Assembly: GCA_002633005.1 (NCBI GenBank)
Contig: NMRA01000012.1
Location: 306,760 to 370,759 of the forward strand
Reading direction: 5' to 3'
DNA: 64,000 nucleotides
From: Phoronis australis
Lineage: Eukaryota > Phoronida > Phoronidae
This document shows positions 59,165 to 64,000 of the stretch, piece after piece. The position numbers were made by a program, and so were the translations under genes. The number at the start of each line of letters is the position of its first letter. The first letter of the stretch is position 1. Under the pieces are notes generated by a model. It saw only the letters and a list, made by a program, of their open reading frames with translations. It ran no database searches and was not told where the DNA came from.

Positions 59165-59530
59165 TTGAATGACTGGATTGCCTAATGAGTCAGAATAATC
59201 AGTGGACTGAATTTTGAATGACTGGATTGTCTAACGAGTCACAATTATCGATAGCACTGAATGTTGAATGACTGGACTGTCTAACGAGGCACAATTATCA
59301 ACAACACTGAATTTTGAATGACTGGACTGTCTAACGAGTCACAATTATCGATAACACTGAATGTTGAATGACTGGACAATCTAAACAGTCACAATTATCA
59401 GTAACACTGAATGTTGAACAGCTAGACTGCCTAGCCAGGCAGTTGTCTTTAACACAGAGTATTGAATGACTGGACTGTCTAACAACTTACAGTAGCCAGT
59501 AACACTGAATGTTGAATAATACAATTCATT
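59165..59530. repeat. 50-bp minisatellite, about seven copies
   Basis: The unit begins TTGAATGACTGGACTGTCTA, then ACGAGTCACAATTATCGATA and ACACTGAATG. Spacing is 49-50 bp with base changes between copies. It lies between the ACSL stop and its poly(A) candidate, so it would be in the 3' UTR. Confidence 0.9.
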
Positions 59531-59763
59531 CAGACAACTGTGAAACTATACAAAATGCTTATGAAAGCCAATAGTTTGTGTTTTGCGTTAGCTAAAATTA
59601 CAACTTCCCAGTTATTTTAGATAAGTAAAGAGATGTTGATACTGTGACAATCAGTTTCCTACAAGAAGCCTTCACTTCCATAGAGTGAACAGAATGAATG
59701 ACTGGACATGAGACATAAACTGCGCATTTTTAGAAAAGACAATGCCATCAATGCCTTGAGCTA

Positions 59764-59913
59764 TCACAGTGAAGCGGCTCCGTGTTTTTTATACAAATCC
59801 GCTATCTCCTTCTCAAAGAACTTCTTCAGGTCATTTCTCTTGGACTTGAATGTTGGTGTGAGAAGACCGTTTTCCACACTGAATAGTTCGTGGTGCAGAT
59901 AGACTCCTTTAAC
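59764..59913 (-). CDS. ACSL: ACSL last coding exon
   Basis: 49 codons and stop. Starts [20 protein letters not shown] and ends in a charged helix [14 protein letters not shown]. It holds the C-terminal lysine of the TPTFKSKR motif. Acceptor GCAG at 59914-59917 read on the minus strand. Confidence 0.95.
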   Translation of the reverse strand, partial: VKGVYLHHELFSVENGLLTPTFKSKRNDLKKFFEKEIADLYKKHGAASL

Positions 59914-62900
59914 CTGCATACAAAGAGTCATAGTCATCTGTACCAAGTCTAAACATTATGATATATTGACATAACATTAGCAGTAGCAGTTAATAAAACT
60001 GTGTCCAGGTAGGCAGTCAGCCTGGTATTCCTCTTACATATTATACTCATATTGTTTTCGGAACAGAAGTGACATCACCAAAAAGTCACATGAGCTTTTC
60101 TTAAATCCTCTTATGCATGACTATAACAATTAATTGTGGGAAATATGTACAATAACAACATGTGAGTTGTAAATATATTTCTCACAATTCATCGTTATGG
60201 GCATGCGAAAGAAGGTTCGGCACTCCATTCTAACAAAGTCCAGAAATCACTTCTAAGCACAGAACGAAGCAAGTTCAGACCACTGTTAAGACCACAAGTG
60301 GCCTAAATCAAAACTATCTGAAAGAGGTGAAGTATTAAATACTCACAAATGACAATAAATACTTTCAAACAAGCCAACACCTGCTCACAACAATTCACAT
60401 TGGACTGAAACAAACAAACCTCTTTTTTATTCCAATTAACTCACCTGCTCAAATGACTTGAGTCCAGCTTTCCTTCCAATATTAACCATTTGCTGTAGCA
60501 CTGCTTCATTCACATTCTGCAAAGATATAAACACTGTTACAGGAGGGTGTTGTGGAATTACAATCTGTTCTAGTCTAGACTAGAATACACTTTAAGTGAC
60601 TGAAAGGATTGCCTGAGGTCAACCTCAGTGTTGAATCGAACCTACAACCTATGTGGTCGTAGCCTAACACTTCAAAGGTGTAGCTAAACCCACTCAATAA
60701 ATGCCAAGAGTATTTTAGTCGTATTTTACTGGTTAAGTCACTGATGTAGATTTCAGCTAACATCTGGTGGATAACAATGAGAATTGACAATTTGCAATAA
60801 AATCACAAAAACATGATGTATTTTGTTGTTTTATAGCCCTAATCAAAACTGATAACTTAAGAAATTTATCCCGTCTAATAATAATCCCTAAAATGCATTT
60901 TTTAGCACAAAAACCGAGTGTTCTCCTCGACCTGTTTTGACTCGACGCAGTAACGAGTTTAAATTTTGCCGTGTCGAGTTTGGAGAATGCGCGTCGAGTT
61001 TGAAAAGTGCTACGCTAAGTTAAAACTTTGGCTGGCTTGGCACTTTTGCCCTCAGAATCAAAAATGAGGGTGAATTTGCCAACATCAACCATAGTTCCTA
61101 ATAATATGAGACAGTTAACAATACATATATGACTTAATTTTTGTAATAATATAGTGTTAATAATATAGTATTATTGCCAAAAAAAATCTGAAGAAATTCT
61201 TTTTCTAACATAATTTTATGGTGTCAGCTACCTTACCTTAATAATTGACTGCCAGCAATATTATTTTAAATTTAAAATTTTGCACTTAAACCTGTAAATT
61301 AACAATCTGATATGCTTAGTTTAAAGGATTTTGATTTTTACTGACATCTGGTAGCGAATTAGAATTTATTCAATTAGACAACAGGTGTCACTAAAAACTA
61401 GGTCACACCCTTAGTAGTATTTAATAAGTAGAATTCAAGGTACCTAAACTACACGGTCAACGGACTCATAAACACGGGCATGGATGCATGAACAGAACTC
61501 ACGGACCTGCAAACACCGTCCACTGACTCACAAACACGGGAACGGACTCACAAAACACGATCCACGCACCCAAATACACGGGACACGGACTCATATTCAC
61601 GAGGAAACACGGTTAACGGACCGCCAAACATGGGCCACGGACTCATCAGCTTTCTGGGTCAGCTGACATCTCCATTTTGTCCGTAAACCATGTTTAGCGG
61701 TCCGTTAACCGTGTTTCCTCGTGAATATGAGTCCGTGTCCCGTGTATTTGGGTGCATGGATCGTGTTCTGCGAGTCCGTTCCCGTGTTCGTGAGTCAGTG
61801 GACAGTGTTTGCAGCTCCGTGAGTCGTGTTCATGCATCCGTGGGCCGTGTTTACGAGTCCGTTAACCGTGTAGTTTAGGTACCTTGGAATTGATACTAGA
61901 ATTGACATTTTTATTATTAAAGGAACTTATAACCTTTAGGTTGATTTTCTGAGTCTGTAATGAATGCTTTGGAGGACTTATAGTGAAAGATTGGTAGGAA
62001 AGTCAAAAAGTAGGTCACACCAATTCAGTGTACATTTTAAAATGTATGTAAATACACAGTGACCATGTTGTTAGGGAAAGAACAGTGTTTACTACTAACA
62101 AAAAAAAATTTGCGGCGAGTTTAGATTTTTTGTTGTGGAGAACACTGTAATGTCCTTTTAAAAGTTTCCAGTACAACGTGCTTAAATTGCTAAATTACAC
62201 AATGATACTGTGGACAGAGTGGAGTTCATTATTTGCTCGCAAGATAATAATCCTCAGTATACACTTGATTTATTGTTACTTGAAGTTGGGAGATTTTGAC
62301 ATCACCTAATTATAGCTATGCTTCATCTCACTTAACAGTACTTTTATTGATAAAGTGCATAATTCATATATTAAGCAAGTAGTACAAAAGGCGACAATTA
62401 AAACAAACTAAAAGCAAACATCAGATAATTCAGCCATTTTGTTTTGTGTAATATGTTCATACTGACCTCATCCTGACACAACTTCTTCACACTTCCTGAC
62501 AGTCCCAAGTTCTCATTCACCCACTTACTGAATGGGTCAAAGTCTGGCACAACCACTGCCACAAGGAAAGCCTGAAACGGGGGGGCATAGTGGGTAGAAA
62601 CATCACAAGCAACACACCAACAAAACAGAGTGAAAAACTATACCAAAGTTATGAATATAAAGATTCAATAATGCTCAATTCTTGTCAGAGATTAAATTCT
62701 AAGATATGAGATTGCGCTTACTTGGGATACACAATGTGATCCAGTTGAAGTAAAAAATTACTATTCTAAGTCACATAGAAAAAACCTAACATTGAAGTTC
62801 GCCAACATCAACCTGAAGTGTGTAAGGTCAAATTTCACTATGTGGCACCAATATCGTGCATTCACATGCAACTCTCAGTCCACAAACACTAACATGCTGC

Positions 62901-64000
62901 TTCTCTCATTTCTCTCCTTGCTAAAGCCAGATAAAGAAAAGAAGACATTTTCTTCATTTGTGCGACTTGACAAATATCAAAGGACTATACTTCTGGTAAG
63001 AGCTACTATGACTATGTTCTAGTGTGAGTGAATTTTTTTTTTTGTGTTTTCACAGCAAAAAAGAACTTGCTAGGTTAGTTAGACACCTAAAGGATGAGTC
63101 AATGGTACCTGTAAACTATCACCATGAACAAATGCTTGGGCCACAAGTGGCGCCCTCATGTAGACATTTTCTATCTTCTCAGGAGCGATGTACTCTCCTT
63201 GAGCCAACTTGAAGATGTGCTTTTTTCGGTCAAACAGTTTTATTGTCATGTTCTGCAATAGAAGTCATAAGTTATAATACAGTAAAACAACACATCGTAA
63301 TAAAATCACTGTAAATTAGGCAGTTTTTGCGCAAGTCAAAAATGAACAAAACGCTCTTCCAGAAAGCAATTTAGAATGTAACCAAGTCTCAGACAGTATG
63401 CATGAAAAAGAAAGGACTTGGGCCAGGAAAAATTAAGTTAATTTAGTAGCCAAAAAAACACATTACTGTGCATCAAGGCCAAGTTCTTCCTTACAGAAGA
63501 GCAAATGTTACGAAAAAAGGGAATTATAGTACAGTAGAGCAACAACAACAAACTACACGCAAATCATCAAGGTGTCTTAAATACACAAAGTAGGCATGTC
63601 AAAGGAGACCTGGTTAATACGATATTTTGAAATTTTAACAACGAAATCTTATACATGAGGTCACATTCATAACATGACTGGAAGCAGGTGCTTTAAAATC
63701 TCAGACTTCAGACAACAGTCACTGCAAGGTTTGACCTTTATCTCTTTTTTTGAAAATTTCTTACATTTTGCGAATGCACAAAACTCTTCAAAACGTTGCC
63801 TGCTAGTTACTATGGCACAGAACCAGAAAATAGTGACAATTACTTTTGTGTTACTTATCAATCAAAAAAAGAAAATTAAATAAATTTTCACTTGTTCGAT
63901 AGTATGGTGACAACTTATTGTGCGCACAGACAACATTTTACTTTACATCATGTGACTACCCACCTCAGTCCATTCTCCAATATCACCAGTGTGCAACCAA
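59764..64000 (-). CDS. ACSL: Long-chain fatty acyl-CoA synthetase, C-terminal part (ACSL1/5/6-like), runs off the window
   Basis: Activates long-chain fatty acids to acyl-CoA using ATP, through an acyl-adenylate, usually at ER or outer mitochondrial membranes. Five exons on the minus strand, in order of transcription: 64000-63964 (partial), 63252-63109, 62571-62467, 60516-60445, 59913-59764. All junctions are phase 0 GT-AG, giving about 168 residues, the last quarter of a protein that is about 700 long in vertebrates. Motifs: [10 protein letters not shown] (adenylation motif with the ribose-binding Asp), [20 protein letters not shown] (hinge and acyl-CoA synthetase signature) and [12 protein letters not shown] (C-terminal lysine motif). 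The [12 protein letters not shown] wording points to the ACSL1/5/6 group rather than ACSL3/4. The C-terminus GAASL is not a clear peroxisomal signal. It converges on NDST. Confidence 0.95.
60445..60516 (-). CDS. ACSL: ACSL penultimate coding exon
   Basis: 24 codons, [20 protein letters not shown] then SFEQ. Corresponds to the helix before the last strand in ACSL proteins. Clean GT-AG borders (GAGCAG|GTGAGT). Confidence 0.93.
60612..60690 (-). repeat. Possible tRNA-derived SINE fragment
   Basis: On the minus strand GTAGGTTCGATTCAACA contains a near-consensus B box, preceded about 50 bp upstream by TTTAGCTACACCTTTGAAG, a weak A box. No convincing cloverleaf, so it is not called as a tRNA gene. 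Confidence 0.35.
60915..62147. mobile_element. TIR element with a nested insertion, relative of 28928-29216
   Basis: The left end GAGTGTTCTCCTCGA and the right end TGTTGTGGAGAACACTG form imperfect inverted termini like those at 28928-29216. Both elements share CTGTTTTGACT and GAGTTTAAATTTTGC-type blocks near the left end and GAGTTTAGATTTTTTGTTG at the right. No protein-coding region. The fold-back at 61436-61886 lies inside it. Confidence 0.5.
61436..61886. mobile_element. Fold-back element with 198-bp arms and 54-bp loop
   Basis: Arms 61436-61633 and 61688-61886 are near-perfect inverted copies. The termini CAAGGTACCTAAACTACACG and its complement agree without mismatch, as do the inner ends around AACGGACCGC. 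Each arm is a chain of a degenerate unit such as ACGGACTCACAAACACGGG. The frame at 61690-61878 is a by-product of the repeats. Termini are clear, but the target-site duplication is not certain. Confidence 0.8.
62467..62571 (-). CDS. ACSL: ACSL coding exon
   Basis: 35 codons. [20 protein letters not shown] matches the ACSL strand FLIAIVVPD and the following helix; ends KKLCQDE. Borders TTTCAG|G and GATGAG|GTCAGT on the minus strand. Confidence 0.94.
63109..63252 (-). CDS. ACSL: ACSL coding exon with the signature motif
   Basis: 48 codons. [20 protein letters not shown] then [15 protein letters not shown] and FVHGDSLQ. The DRKK-x-x-x-KL-x-x-GEY segment is the hinge around which the C-terminal domain rotates between adenylation and thioesterification. 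Confidence 0.96.
63964..64000 (-). CDS. ACSL: ACSL coding exon, cut by the window edge
   Basis: Shows [12 protein letters not shown] with donor GTGGGT. The Asp of TGD is the conserved ATP-ribose-binding residue of adenylate-forming enzymes. The rest of the exon and gene lies beyond 64000. Confidence 0.93.

Larger units (their letters stand above)
60517..62466 (-). other. ACSL intron with nested repeats
   Basis: 1.95 kb. It contains a tRNA-like block at 60612-60690, a single unit related to the minisatellite flank at about 60845-60905, and a TIR element at 60915-62147 into which a fold-back element (61436-61886) is inserted. Confidence 0.8.

Noticed and set aside
59764-59778. ACSL C-terminus GAASL as a peroxisomal PTS1
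   Set aside because: Does not fit the SKL-type consensus well enough.
61690-61878. 62-codon frame rich in ESVSRV-type repeats
   Set aside because: Lies entirely in the right arm of the fold-back element and mirrors its repeat unit.
1-64000. CRISPR arrays, operons, bacterial terminators or integrated phage
   Set aside because: Intron-exon structure and repeat content are those of an animal genome; the tandem arrays lack spacer structure.

Overview
This window is from an animal nuclear genome. Genes are split by long AT-rich introns with GT-AG junctions, and there are poly(A) signals, tRNA-like SINE candidates and many fold-back or terminal-inverted-repeat elements. Nothing bacterial is present. 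The proteins resemble vertebrate orthologues closely, which suits an invertebrate deuterostome or a slowly evolving marine invertebrate; I cannot name the species. Four places have runs of N (or one N) flanked by two almost identical copies of the same sequence. That is the signature of two alleles of a highly heterozygous diploid laid end to end in the assembly.

Layout. 1-30 kb: no intact gene recognised. It holds a fold-back element at the left edge, a decayed THAP zinc finger and a decayed P2RX7-type cysteine-rich domain (6.5-8.7 kb), several non-autonomous transposon-like repeats, and three of the four allelic duplications. 30.15-56.24 kb (+): a complete NDST gene (heparan sulfate N-deacetylase/N-sulfotransferase) with twelve coding exons per transcript, 887 or 888 codons, followed by a 3' UTR of about 2 kb containing a 33-bp minisatellite. 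56.2-58.9 kb: gene-free DNA with an old dispersed repeat. 58.9-64 kb (-): the last five coding exons of a long-chain acyl-CoA synthetase gene (ACSL1/5/6-like), converging on NDST and running off the right edge.

The main finding is that NDST carries two alternative versions of one coding exon, at 36963-37078 and 37861-37979. Both have good splice sites and the same phases, and both encode the FWWF-x-H-x-W-x-H core of the deacetylase metal site plus an N-glycosylation sequon at the matching place. Using both or neither causes a premature stop, so the frame forces exactly one to be chosen. This gene could therefore make two enzymes differing in the N-deacetylase active site, the step that starts heparan sulfate patterning.

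The rest of the interest is in repeats: three fold-back elements with arms built of short degenerate repeats, an inverted pair of retroelement tails just downstream of the second alternative exon, and one fold-back nested inside another transposon-like element in an ACSL intron. The two genes have no evident functional link; they are just convergent neighbours.
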